NCBI GenBank assembly: GCA_015068965.1
Contig: SVJN01000003.1
Coordinates: forward strand, 1-44,306
Length of the DNA: 44,306 bases
Direction: 5' to 3'
Origin: Oscillospiraceae bacterium
GTDB lineage: Bacteria; Bacillota; Clostridia; UBA1381
Positions 36,254 through 44,306 of the stretch are shown here, piece by piece. Each line of letters begins with the position of its first letter. Position 1 is the stretch's first letter. Below the pieces are notes generated by a model. The model saw only the letters and a program-made list of their open reading frames with translations. It had not been told where the DNA came from and did no database searches. A program made the position numbers and the translations under genes.

Positions 36254-37191
36254 AAATTGCGATTGTAGGAACCGGAATTATCGGGATGGAGCATATCCGT
36301 GCAATTGAGCAGTCCGAGCAATGCAGTCTTTGTGCGTTGTGTGATGTCAATGAGGAAACGCTCCGGAAGTTGGAGACAGAATATAAGGTGCCTTGCTTTA
36401 CCGACTATCACGAGTTGGCAGAAAAATCCGATGCGGATGCGGTTATCCTGAATCTGCCACATTTTCTGCACTGCGAAGCAACGGTATTCTTTTTGGAAAA
36501 GGGCTTTCATGTGCTGGTAGAAAAACCGATGGCAAATACTGTGGAGGAATGTGACCGGATGATTGCGGCGGCAGAAAAAAGCGGGAAAAAGCTTGCAGTC
36601 GGTCATGTACAGCGATTCTTTCAGGCAAACCGTGTGGTAAAAGAAGTGATTGACTCCGGGCGGTTGGGAAAGCTTTGTATGTTCTCGGAAAACCGTACTA
36701 TCAACTATTTTCTTCCGACCCGTCCGAAGTGGTTTTTAGAACGGGATAAGGCAGGCGGCGGCATTGTGATGAACTATGGCGCACACGCACTGGATAAGCT
36801 CTTTTATACCCTGGGATGCCGGGAGGCAATTTCTTTGGAAAGTAGTCTCGGGAACGTCAAAACCACAGCGAATGTGGAGGGACACGCCCAGATTTATGCA
36901 ACCTTCCCGGGTGGGGTGAGTGCTGTGGTGACCTTCTGCGGATACTCCTATAGCGGTTATGAGGCGATTTATTATTTTACCGACGGGGCGTTAAAGGTCA
37001 GCGATACGGTGCATCCCTTTATCAATACCGGGGCAGGCTGGGGGCCGGTTGAGCTTCCGAAGCCGGATACCGCTATGCAGGATCAGATTGAGGAATTCTG
37101 CAGATATGTAAAGGGCGAGGATGCAGATATTGCCGATGCCCAATATGGACGGAGTGTCATTGCTGCAATTGAAAAAATTTATCAGGAATAA
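36247..37191 (+). CDS. Gfo/Idh/MocA family oxidoreductase
   Basis: KIAIVGTGIIGMEHIRAIEQ, VLVEKPMANTVEECDRM; overlaps the tetR stop. Confidence 0.94.
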   Translation: MLKIAIVGTGIIGMEHIRAIEQSEQCSLCALCDVNEETLRKLETEYKVPCFTDYHELAEKSDADAVILNLPHFLHCEATVFFLEKGFHVLVEKPMANTVEECDRMIAAAEKSGKKLAVGHVQRFFQANRVVKEVIDSGRLGKLCMFSENRTINYFLPTRPKWFLERDKAGGGIVMNYGAHALDKLFYTLGCREAISLESSLGNVKTTANVEGHAQIYATFPGGVSAVVTFCGYSYSGYEAIYYFTDGALKVSDTVHPFINTGAGWGPVELPKPDTAMQDQIEEFCRYVKGEDADIADAQYGRSVIAAIEKIYQE

Positions 37192-37256
37192 TAAAAAAGC
37201 TTCTGATCGAATCCCCGCCTGCGGGCGTGAGATTAAGGAAGCAATTTTGTTATTCC

Positions 37257-37286
37257 GGAAATTACAACATAAATGTTGTAATTTCC
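37257..37286. repeat. Perfect 14-bp hairpin containing GGAAATTAC
   Basis: GGAAATTACAACAT-AA-ATGTTGTAATTTCC. Confidence 0.85.
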
Positions 37287-37305
37287 TATATAATAAAAAA
37301 AGTGG

Positions 37306-37448
37306 CTGTTGCGTGAAACATTTTTGTGTATACTTTATTCAAAATTGTAGGGGCGGATGCCTACATCCGCCCGAATTACGGGGCGATGTGGGCATCGCCC
37401 CCTACAAGAAAATGAATTTTTATACACAAGATTCGTTTCATGCAACAG
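37306..37448. mobile_element. MITE-like nested palindromic element
   Basis: Imperfect terminal inverted repeats CTGTTGCGTGAAAC...TTGTGTATA / TATACACAAG...GTTTCATGCAACAG around TGTAGGGGCGGATGCCTACATCCGCCCG...CGGGGCGATGTGGGCATCGCCCCCTACA. Confidence 0.75.
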
Positions 37449-37458
37449 TCCCTTTTGT

Positions 37459-39738
37459 TTAACCAATTTTTAAATCCACTTTATCGCCATCTCTGACTGC
37501 GGTAACGGTTACACCGTCGGAAAGCTGACCTTTCAAGGAAAGCTGTGCAAGTGGATCCTCAACCAGAATCTGAATTGCCCGTTTTAGCGGTCTTGCGCCA
37601 TAACGGACATTATAGCCCTGTTCCAGAATCAATTCCTTTGCATCGTCTGAAACGGAAAAGGTGACATTTTTCTCTGCCAGCTTTTTGACAATATCCTTTA
37701 AGAGCAGGTCGATAATCTGACGCAGTTCATCCTTGGTAAGCGGTTTGAAGGTCACGATTTCGTCAATCCGGTTCAAAAATTCCGGACGGAAGCGTTGTTT
37801 CAAGCTCTTATCCACGTTATCGGAAAGTGTTACTTCGTCCTTGGAGCCGAAGCCTAAGGAGCTTGTGTTGAATTCTGAGCCTGCGTTGGTGGTCATAATA
37901 ATGATTGTATTTTCAAAGTTGACGATTTTTCCGTGGCTGTCTGCAACCCGACCGTCATCTAAAATCTGCAGGAACAGATTAAATACTTCGGAATCTGCCT
38001 TTTCGATTTCATCCAGCAGAATAACGGAATAGGGTTTCCGGCGAACCTGCTCGGTTAATTGTCCGGCATCGTCATAGCCGACATATCCCGGAGGAGAACC
38101 AATCAGCTTAGAAACCGAATGCTTTTCCATAAACTCGGACATATCAAATCGAATCAATGCTTCTTCCCGGTCAAACATGACCTCGGCAAGCGTCTTTACC
38201 AGCTCGGTTTTTCCGACACCGGTCGGACCTGCAAAGATAAAGGAAACCGGGCATTTTTTCAGACTGATATCGGCACGGCCCCGACGTATGGCGCGGGCAA
38301 CGGCAGAAACTGCATCCTCCTGACCAATCACACGTTCATGGATGCGTGCTTCCAAATTCAGAAGCTTGGTTGCTTCGTCCTCGGTCAAACGGTGAACCGG
38401 GATTTTTGTCCAGCCTTCAATGACTGCGGCAATATCCTCATACTGAATCTCAAATTGAGAAGCCTCCTGCTCTGCCTGCTCTTTCCTTGCCTGAAGCTGC
38501 ATCTGCTCAGAACGGAGCAGTGCCACCTTTTCGTAATCCTCAGATTTTGCGGCATCCTCGCTTTCACGGTCAATTTCGGAAAGACGTTTTTTGCAGACTG
38601 TCAAATCATAGAGTGCCCGGTTTCTGAGATTTACCCGGGAGCCTGCCTCGTCAATGACATCAATAGCCTTATCGGGCAGGAATCGGTCGGTGATATATCG
38701 TTCCGAAAGTACAACGGCATCCCGGATGATTTCATCCGAAATTTTTACATGGTGATAGCTTTCGTAATAGTCCTTGATCCCTTTTAAAATTTCAATGCTC
38801 TCCTCGATGGAGGGTTCATCCACCAGAACCGGCTGGAACCGACGCTCCAACGCACTGTCCTTTTCGATGTGCTTGCGGTACTCGGAAAGGGTTGTTGCAC
38901 CGATAATCTGGATTTCACCCCGGGCAAGTGCCGGCTTTAAGATATTTGCGGCACTCATCGCTCCCTCAGCATCTCCGGCGGCGACAATGTTGTGGATTTC
39001 ATCAATGACTAAAATCACATTGCCTGCCTCGCTTGCTTCGGTCAGCACATTTTTGAGTCGTGCTTCAAACTGTCCACGAAACTGTGTTCCGGCAACCAAG
39101 GCGGTAAAGTCCAACAGATAGAGCTGTGCGTCGAACAGCTTGGGCGGAACCTGCTTTTCTACAATTCTGGTTGCAAGTCCCTCTGCGATTGCGGTTTTTC
39201 CGACACCCGGCTCGCCTAAAATGACAGGGTTATTTTTATTTCTGCGGTTTAGTATTTGAATTACACGGTCAATTTCAACGCCACGGTTAATCACACGGTC
39301 GACCTGACCCATTGCCGCTTTTGCGGTGAGGTTGGTGCCGTAGGTATCCAGCATACTCTTTTTACCGCTTTTTTGCTTGCGTTCCTGCTTTTTTTGTTCG
39401 GACTGTCCGTTGGGTTGCTCCTTTTTCGGAGAACCCATGAACTTCTGGAGAAAGTCCAGCGGAGCGGTCGGTGCACCGCCTTCGTCCGGAATCATCATAT
39501 CCTGCATTCCTTCGACGTCCATACCCTCCATAGAACCCATAAAGTCCATCATTTCCTGGTTCAGGTTATCCAGATCATCCTCCTGCAGACCGAGGTTTTC
39601 AATCATCTGCGTAATCGGGGCAATGCCCAATTCCTTTGCACAGGAGATGCAAAGCCCTTCGTTGGTGGTTTTGTCACCTTCAATTTTGGAAATAAAGATG
39701 ACGGCGGGATTCTTCCCGCATCTTGAACATAAATTCAT
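37459..39738 (-). CDS. clpE: Clp ATPase with N-terminal zinc-finger (ClpE-like)
   Basis: MNLCSRCGKNPAVIF...LCISCAKELG; two AAA domains (GEPGVGKTAIAEGL, GPTGVGKTELVKTL), UVR-like coiled coil; no Clp_N repeats. Confidence 0.88.
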   Translation of the reverse strand: MNLCSRCGKNPAVIFISKIEGDKTTNEGLCISCAKELGIAPITQMIENLGLQEDDLDNLNQEMMDFMGSMEGMDVEGMQDMMIPDEGGAPTAPLDFLQKFMGSPKKEQPNGQSEQKKQERKQKSGKKSMLDTYGTNLTAKAAMGQVDRVINRGVEIDRVIQILNRRNKNNPVILGEPGVGKTAIAEGLATRIVEKQVPPKLFDAQLYLLDFTALVAGTQFRGQFEARLKNVLTEASEAGNVILVIDEIHNIVAAGDAEGAMSAANILKPALARGEIQIIGATTLSEYRKHIEKDSALERRFQPVLVDEPSIEESIEILKGIKDYYESYHHVKISDEIIRDAVVLSERYITDRFLPDKAIDVIDEAGSRVNLRNRALYDLTVCKKRLSEIDRESEDAAKSEDYEKVALLRSEQMQLQARKEQAEQEASQFEIQYEDIAAVIEGWTKIPVHRLTEDEATKLLNLEARIHERVIGQEDAVSAVARAIRRGRADISLKKCPVSFIFAGPTGVGKTELVKTLAEVMFDREEALIRFDMSEFMEKHSVSKLIGSPPGYVGYDDAGQLTEQVRRKPYSVILLDEIEKADSEVFNLFLQILDDGRVADSHGKIVNFENTIIIMTTNAGSEFNTSSLGFGSKDEVTLSDNVDKSLKQRFRPEFLNRIDEIVTFKPLTKDELRQIIDLLLKDIVKKLAEKNVTFSVSDDAKELILEQGYNVRYGARPLKRAIQILVEDPLAQLSLKGQLSDGVTVTAVRDGDKVDLKIG

Positions 39739-39878
39739 TCGTTTTGCTCCTTTATCAAAAGCCGTATCCTTATAAATATACAGGCAAGTTTTACAAATTA
39801 TAACCTATATATTATAGCACAGCTTTTGCAAGAAAGAAAGAGTTTTTTTACAAATTTACAATCTGTTAATTTTTCGGC

Positions 39879-41861
39879 CTATTCATGCATTCTGAAGTCT
39901 AACTTTTTCGGGAGCGGATATTTCGCATCTGCTTGTTTGGATTGTTCCTGATTGCTGGGGTCATAGGGGAGTCCGTTTTCCTTTGCATAAAGTCTGCGAT
40001 ACAGCTCAAACCAGAGCTGGGAAACAGAAAGCTCGCCTTCCTTGATATCGCTCATCACAAAATCGGGGTTCAGAATTTTTGTAGCATCCTCAAGCCGATT
40101 GCAATGAATTAAAGCAATGGCACAAAACAAGCGAAGTCTTCCGGTGCTCCGGAGCTCGGGGGAGAGGGTGGCGTAGAGCTCCAGCCACAGCTTATCTTCG
40201 CCATTGGCGGTAAGCAGAGCGGCAAGCTCATTGCACAATGCCCGGCAATCCTTTTTGAGTGCAAAGGCGTCCAGAAGATAAGTACGTGCTTTTTTTATAT
40301 CGTGATATTCATTTTTGTATAGCATGGCAAGGTTTCTGAGTGCCCAGGGGGATTTCTGCGTGGATACCGAAGTCTCCCACGCCTTTTTTGCAGATTCAAG
40401 ATTGCCCTTTGCATATTCAATCACGCCGATGTGGAGCAGACTGTACCAGTTTTGTTCGGGAAGTGCGTTGAGCTGATCAAGCCAGAAATCTCCGGTAACA
40501 TAGCTTTTCGGTGCATCGTTTGTGTCGGGGGCAGGAAAGGTATTCGTGTCAAGCAGCTGTCTCCACTCCCGGGTTTCGGAATTGTCATAGGCAGGAAAGG
40601 TGCAATGCTTACTGATTTTTTTACCTCTTATCCGTTCTTCCATTGAACCCCAATCGGAGCCTTGGTAGACAATCCGGGTTTTTGTAACTTCGCTTTCTTG
40701 TGGGAAGGAAAGCTTGTCGGGTGTGCCGAGACGGTTTATCAGATAGGTCTCTACCTCGCTGATTGCATTGGTATAATCGCCGTGTAAACAAGCGGCATCG
40801 TGACAAAGTGCGGTGTATGCCTCGGTCCATTCCCATGTTGTATTTCCCGGCATAGGAATGTGTTCAAGCTGCGTATGTGCAAGTCCTGCCTGGATTTCGA
40901 TATACGCAGAGCCTTCCTCGGATAGCCATTCGTTCCAGTTTCTTCCGCCTTGTCCCATGCCCCAGACAAAGAGCTTTCTGCCGATGAGTTCATTGGTGGA
41001 GCATTGCAAAAGTCCCTTTCCGTCCTCGTTTGCGGTGGCAATCCATTTGTATCGTTCCTTGGGGATTTTATAGAAAAAGTCACGGGAGCCGGGGATATTC
41101 CCCGGATAGCTGACATCCATTTTGTCATGGTACGGAATAGCGGTTTTATCAAGCTCGTAATGGTCTGCGTTATAGAAGCAGAGGAAGGACTCGTCAGCAG
41201 GAACCAGGACACGGGTTTTCTTGGTTTCTGGCACGGCAATGTTCGACCACCAGTACATATGCTTGGTTTCGTTTGTGGTGTTTTCAATTTTGTTCCGGAG
41301 GTAAAGCACGGGAGAATGATCCGGCAGATACGCACTGATACTGTATACCACACCACGGATGCGTTCATACTCATACATCCGCAAAATATCACCATGCGGT
41401 GTTTCATCGACCGCACACCAAAGCGGAGAGCAGGTGAGCGGATTATGTCCCTTGATTCCGACATTGAATTCCACACCACCGCTGAACCAGGCGTTTCTGA
41501 GTCCGAGGTTTCCGGGCTGAAATACCGGGTTCACATATAAAAGCTCACGATTTTCGGTTTTGTCAAAGATAGACCAGAGTCTTCCGCCAAGCTCCGGAAG
41601 AAAGATTGCCCGGAGTCGGTCATTTTCCAGCACAGCGGCACGAAAGGCACGATTCTCTTTTTTGCGGTTGTAGCCGTCCTGAATCTGATAGGGCAGAAGT
41701 GTAGGAATCATACCCTTGCCGATGTATTTTTTTTCGTCATCAGAAACCTTTGGCGTTGTTTGATAGCCTGCATGGATATAACTGATATTTTTAATATCCG
41801 GCAGAGGGTTTTGTTCTCCCATAGATGCCGCCGGCATGATAAAATCTTCAAAAAAAATCAT
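39879..41861 (-). CDS. DUF5107-type protein with C-terminal TPR-like repeats
   Basis: VLENDRLRAIFLPELGGRLWSIFDKTENRELLYVNPVFQPGNLGLRNAWFSGGVEFNVGIKGHNP; TPR-like C-terminus. Start moved to ATG 41861 (AGGAGG SD, 9-nt spacing). Confidence 0.8.
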   Translation of the reverse strand: MIFFEDFIMPAASMGEQNPLPDIKNISYIHAGYQTTPKVSDDEKKYIGKGMIPTLLPYQIQDGYNRKKENRAFRAAVLENDRLRAIFLPELGGRLWSIFDKTENRELLYVNPVFQPGNLGLRNAWFSGGVEFNVGIKGHNPLTCSPLWCAVDETPHGDILRMYEYERIRGVVYSISAYLPDHSPVLYLRNKIENTTNETKHMYWWSNIAVPETKKTRVLVPADESFLCFYNADHYELDKTAIPYHDKMDVSYPGNIPGSRDFFYKIPKERYKWIATANEDGKGLLQCSTNELIGRKLFVWGMGQGGRNWNEWLSEEGSAYIEIQAGLAHTQLEHIPMPGNTTWEWTEAYTALCHDAACLHGDYTNAISEVETYLINRLGTPDKLSFPQESEVTKTRIVYQGSDWGSMEERIRGKKISKHCTFPAYDNSETREWRQLLDTNTFPAPDTNDAPKSYVTGDFWLDQLNALPEQNWYSLLHIGVIEYAKGNLESAKKAWETSVSTQKSPWALRNLAMLYKNEYHDIKKARTYLLDAFALKKDCRALCNELAALLTANGEDKLWLELYATLSPELRSTGRLRLFCAIALIHCNRLEDATKILNPDFVMSDIKEGELSVSQLWFELYRRLYAKENGLPYDPSNQEQSKQADAKYPLPKKLDFRMHE

Positions 41862-42018
41862 TTTTTGCATCCTCCTTTTTCTCATTATACTTTTTTTGCA
41901 AAAGGGATGCAATGTATCATCCGATAAATCATTTGTATAAAATAATTTTTTTTAATATGAAAAATATTGAAATTACACGAAAGTGGTTGTATAATAGTAC
42001 TCGGATGAGGTGTTGTGT

Positions 42019-42777
42019 ATGAACGATAAATTAGAATTGGATATTGACGATATTCAGGTAATTGTACACAAGAAAGAAACGGCAAACTTTCAATTTCAGA
42101 CACCCGGCAGGGCGTGGGACGGATTTGTGATGTTTACAAAGGGATGCGGCTCGGTAACGGATGAGAAGGGAGTCACGCACAAAATTTCCTGCGGTGATGT
42201 ATTTTTAACCCGAAAGGGGGATGCCTATACCATAGAAGCGGAGCAGGAATGCGCCTATGTTACAAGCGGAATCCGGGTAAAAACGGACAAATCCATTCTT
42301 CCGGTAATATACAAATGCACCGAAAGACAGCAGGCAAATATCCTGGAAATCACGAAGCTTTGGCAGTCGTACACATGGGATTCTTACGCACAGTGCCGGA
42401 TTGGTCTTTTAAAGTTTTATCTTGAAATTATCAAAGAAACGGTTGAAAAACGAAATGTTGACAATGATATTGCAAAAGCAATTGAATTTATTCATGAGCA
42501 TTTTAAGACGAATTTTACCGGCAAGGAGCTTGCTGAGTATTGTGCTATGTCGGTGTCATATCTTCGGGGTAGATTTTTAAAGCAGACGGGACAAACCATT
42601 GGGAAATACCGGGATTCTCTGCGGATTGCCGCCGCAAAGGAAATGCTCGAGAGCCGGTGCTTTACCGTGACAGAAATCGCACGGGAGCTTGGTTATTGTG
42701 ATGTATATCATTTTTCTAAGGTGTTTTCGGGTTATACCGGTATGCCACCGTCAAGGTGGATTCACAGAATGAAATAG
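42019..42777 (+). CDS. AraC family transcriptional regulator
   Basis: Cupin-like N-terminus; FTGKELAEYCAMSVSYLRGRFLKQTGQTIGKYRDSLRIAAAKEMLESRCFTVTEIARELGYCDVYHFSKVFSGYTGMPPSRW. Confidence 0.93.
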   Translation: MNDKLELDIDDIQVIVHKKETANFQFQTPGRAWDGFVMFTKGCGSVTDEKGVTHKISCGDVFLTRKGDAYTIEAEQECAYVTSGIRVKTDKSILPVIYKCTERQQANILEITKLWQSYTWDSYAQCRIGLLKFYLEIIKETVEKRNVDNDIAKAIEFIHEHFKTNFTGKELAEYCAMSVSYLRGRFLKQTGQTIGKYRDSLRIAAAKEMLESRCFTVTEIARELGYCDVYHFSKVFSGYTGMPPSRWIHRMK

Positions 42778-42799
42778 CAGAAAAAGGAGTGTAATCAGG

Positions 42800-44194
42800 A
42801 TGAAAATTATTTCCGGAATTTTTGAAGGCTCTGTCCTGCAACGTGGGCAGGACAATTTATGTGAGGTTGAAATCGAGGTGCAGGGTGCGAAAAATCTGAC
42901 CTGTTCTATTGGAGAATTAGAACAGAAAAGCGATTCTGTCTGGATATTCCGGGGGATTCCGTCCGGAGGCCCTTACAGTGTGACTTTTTCTGACGGGCTG
43001 GAAGAAATTACCGTTCATGATTTTTATATCGGTGATGTGTGGGTGCTGGGCGGTCAGTCCAATATGGATGGCAGTGCAAGGGTAACAGCAGAGGATTTGG
43101 AATATGCAAAAAATCCGCAGACCGAGGTGCGTGCCTTTTATATGGATGAGAGCTGGCGGCCTGCCTGCTATGATATGCACAACAAGCTGATTGCAAAGGA
43201 GCAACCCTATATTGATAGCTGTGTCCGTTGGGTAGAGGGAATCGAACGGAGCGGCATTCGTGTTTATGATGCACCGCCCTATCGGCTCAGACGTTGTGTC
43301 GGCCCGGGGGTTGCGTTTGCAAGGGAGATGTTCCGTCTGACCGGCGGTGTGCCGCAAGGACTGATTCCTTGTGCGGTTGGTGGTGCACCGATTGAAATGT
43401 GGCTTCCGACCGGGGATAGCAGTGAGAACTATTATACGGCGGCATTGCATCGGATTAAGCTTTGTGGCAACAGAATCCGTGGTATGTTCTGGGCGCAGGG
43501 CGAGGGCAATCCCAACTGGGAGATTTACCCAGAGCAGATTGAAACCATTCGATCGGGAATCTGTAAGCAGACCGGAATGGAGTGCTTACCCTTTGTACAG
43601 CTGCAGTCCTTCCGTTGCACGATGGATAGAACAGAGGAGGCGGCATTTGGTTGGAGCCGTTTCCGTGAAATGCAACGACGAATGCAGGAGCAATGTCTCT
43701 GCCTTGCAACGATTGCAACGAATGATTGCTCTTTAGATGACGGCATTCATCTGGATTCAGCATCTCAGCAGAAGATGGGGGTACGTGGTGCAAATGCGAT
43801 GTATCATCTGGTGACGGGATGTGGATTTGCCCAGCCGACCATTGAAAGTATTTCTGCTATGCCGGAGCAATTTGTACCGGATTCCTTTACTGTTTTAAAA
43901 ATCCGTTACAAAAACCTGGACGGTGCCTTGCGGTCACTTGGTGTACCGAATGGCTTTACAATGTCCCGGGCAGAGGAAAAACCGAGTAATTATCATCTTT
44001 GTCAGATGTCGCTGCATCAGAATGAGGTACATATTCTTGTTGAAGAGAAGCCGGAAAATTTAAAGGATTATCAGCTTTGGTATGGCTTCGGACATGATTT
44101 CTACTGTAACATTACCGATGGTGCAGGTCGTGCCATTCCGGCAATGGGCCCAATTTTGTTAAGAGATTATTTAGAAAAACAATGTAACAAATAA
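42800..44194 (+). CDS. Sialate O-acetylesterase-like SGNH hydrolase
   Basis: VWVLGGQSNMDGS (block I), GLIPCAVGGAPIEMWLP, MFWAQGEGNPNW, DGIHLDSASQQKMG. Confidence 0.8.
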   Translation: MKIISGIFEGSVLQRGQDNLCEVEIEVQGAKNLTCSIGELEQKSDSVWIFRGIPSGGPYSVTFSDGLEEITVHDFYIGDVWVLGGQSNMDGSARVTAEDLEYAKNPQTEVRAFYMDESWRPACYDMHNKLIAKEQPYIDSCVRWVEGIERSGIRVYDAPPYRLRRCVGPGVAFAREMFRLTGGVPQGLIPCAVGGAPIEMWLPTGDSSENYYTAALHRIKLCGNRIRGMFWAQGEGNPNWEIYPEQIETIRSGICKQTGMECLPFVQLQSFRCTMDRTEEAAFGWSRFREMQRRMQEQCLCLATIATNDCSLDDGIHLDSASQQKMGVRGANAMYHLVTGCGFAQPTIESISAMPEQFVPDSFTVLKIRYKNLDGALRSLGVPNGFTMSRAEEKPSNYHLCQMSLHQNEVHILVEEKPENLKDYQLWYGFGHDFYCNITDGAGRAIPAMGPILLRDYLEKQCNK

Positions 44195-44216
44195 CTAAAA
44201 AATAAAATAAAAATAT

Positions 44217-44258
44217 GGAGGGTGTTGTTTAAAATGCAACATTCTCCTCTTTTTTTGC
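44217..44258 (+). terminator. Rho-independent terminator after the esterase gene
   Basis: GGAGGGTGTTG...CAACATTCTCC followed by CTTTTTTT. Confidence 0.65.
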
Positions 44259-44306
44259 CCGGAAAGGTTGCAAAAAAGACAGTTTTAACGTATAATTTAA
44301 AAGGTT

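Noticed and set aside
38059-38787. 242-aa plus ORF opposite the Clp ATPase
   Set aside because: Antisense shadow of a conserved AAA ATPase.
40751-41479. 242-aa minus ORF in another frame of the DUF5107 gene
   Set aside because: Out-of-frame overlap with a recognisable protein; no start signal.

Overview
This 44.3 kb window reads as a chromosomal segment of an endospore-forming Firmicute, probably class Clostridia (spoIVA, RicT/PSP1, ABC-F, ClpE-like ATPase, consensus sigma-A promoters). About 33 credible CDSs are present. Most are housekeeping or metabolic: carB, cysK, rluB-type, tyrS, dtd, radA, fucU-like, ricT, spoIVA, clpE-like and several carbohydrate-active proteins. A five-gene catabolic operon starts from a consensus promoter that carries a TetR-like inverted repeat. 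Four items are absent from, or cut short in, the ORF track: a partial minus-strand CDS at the left edge, a 45-aa protein (12699-12836), a 56-aa ferredoxin (24016-24186), and a signal-peptide gene put out of frame by a 10-A tract (30107-30674). The most unusual parts are non-coding. (1) An array at about 16394-16605 has eight copies of TCGATAT/ATATCGA separating different short palindromes. (2) A compact minus-strand cassette at about 12660-13275 has a promoter, a long rod-like RNA whose two ends pair, a terminator, a structured leader, a 45-aa ORF and a perfect 19-bp hairpin. (3) A 247-bp multi-stem element with terminal inverted repeats lies at 12405-12651. (4) A terminator tail motif, TTTTTTAYTnTATAGGAAATTAC, recurs at four places. 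(5) A RAYT/IS200-like protein has lost the first His of its HUH motif and gained a Lys/Pro/Ala-rich tail. All calls come from reading the sequence only; no database search or folding program was run.
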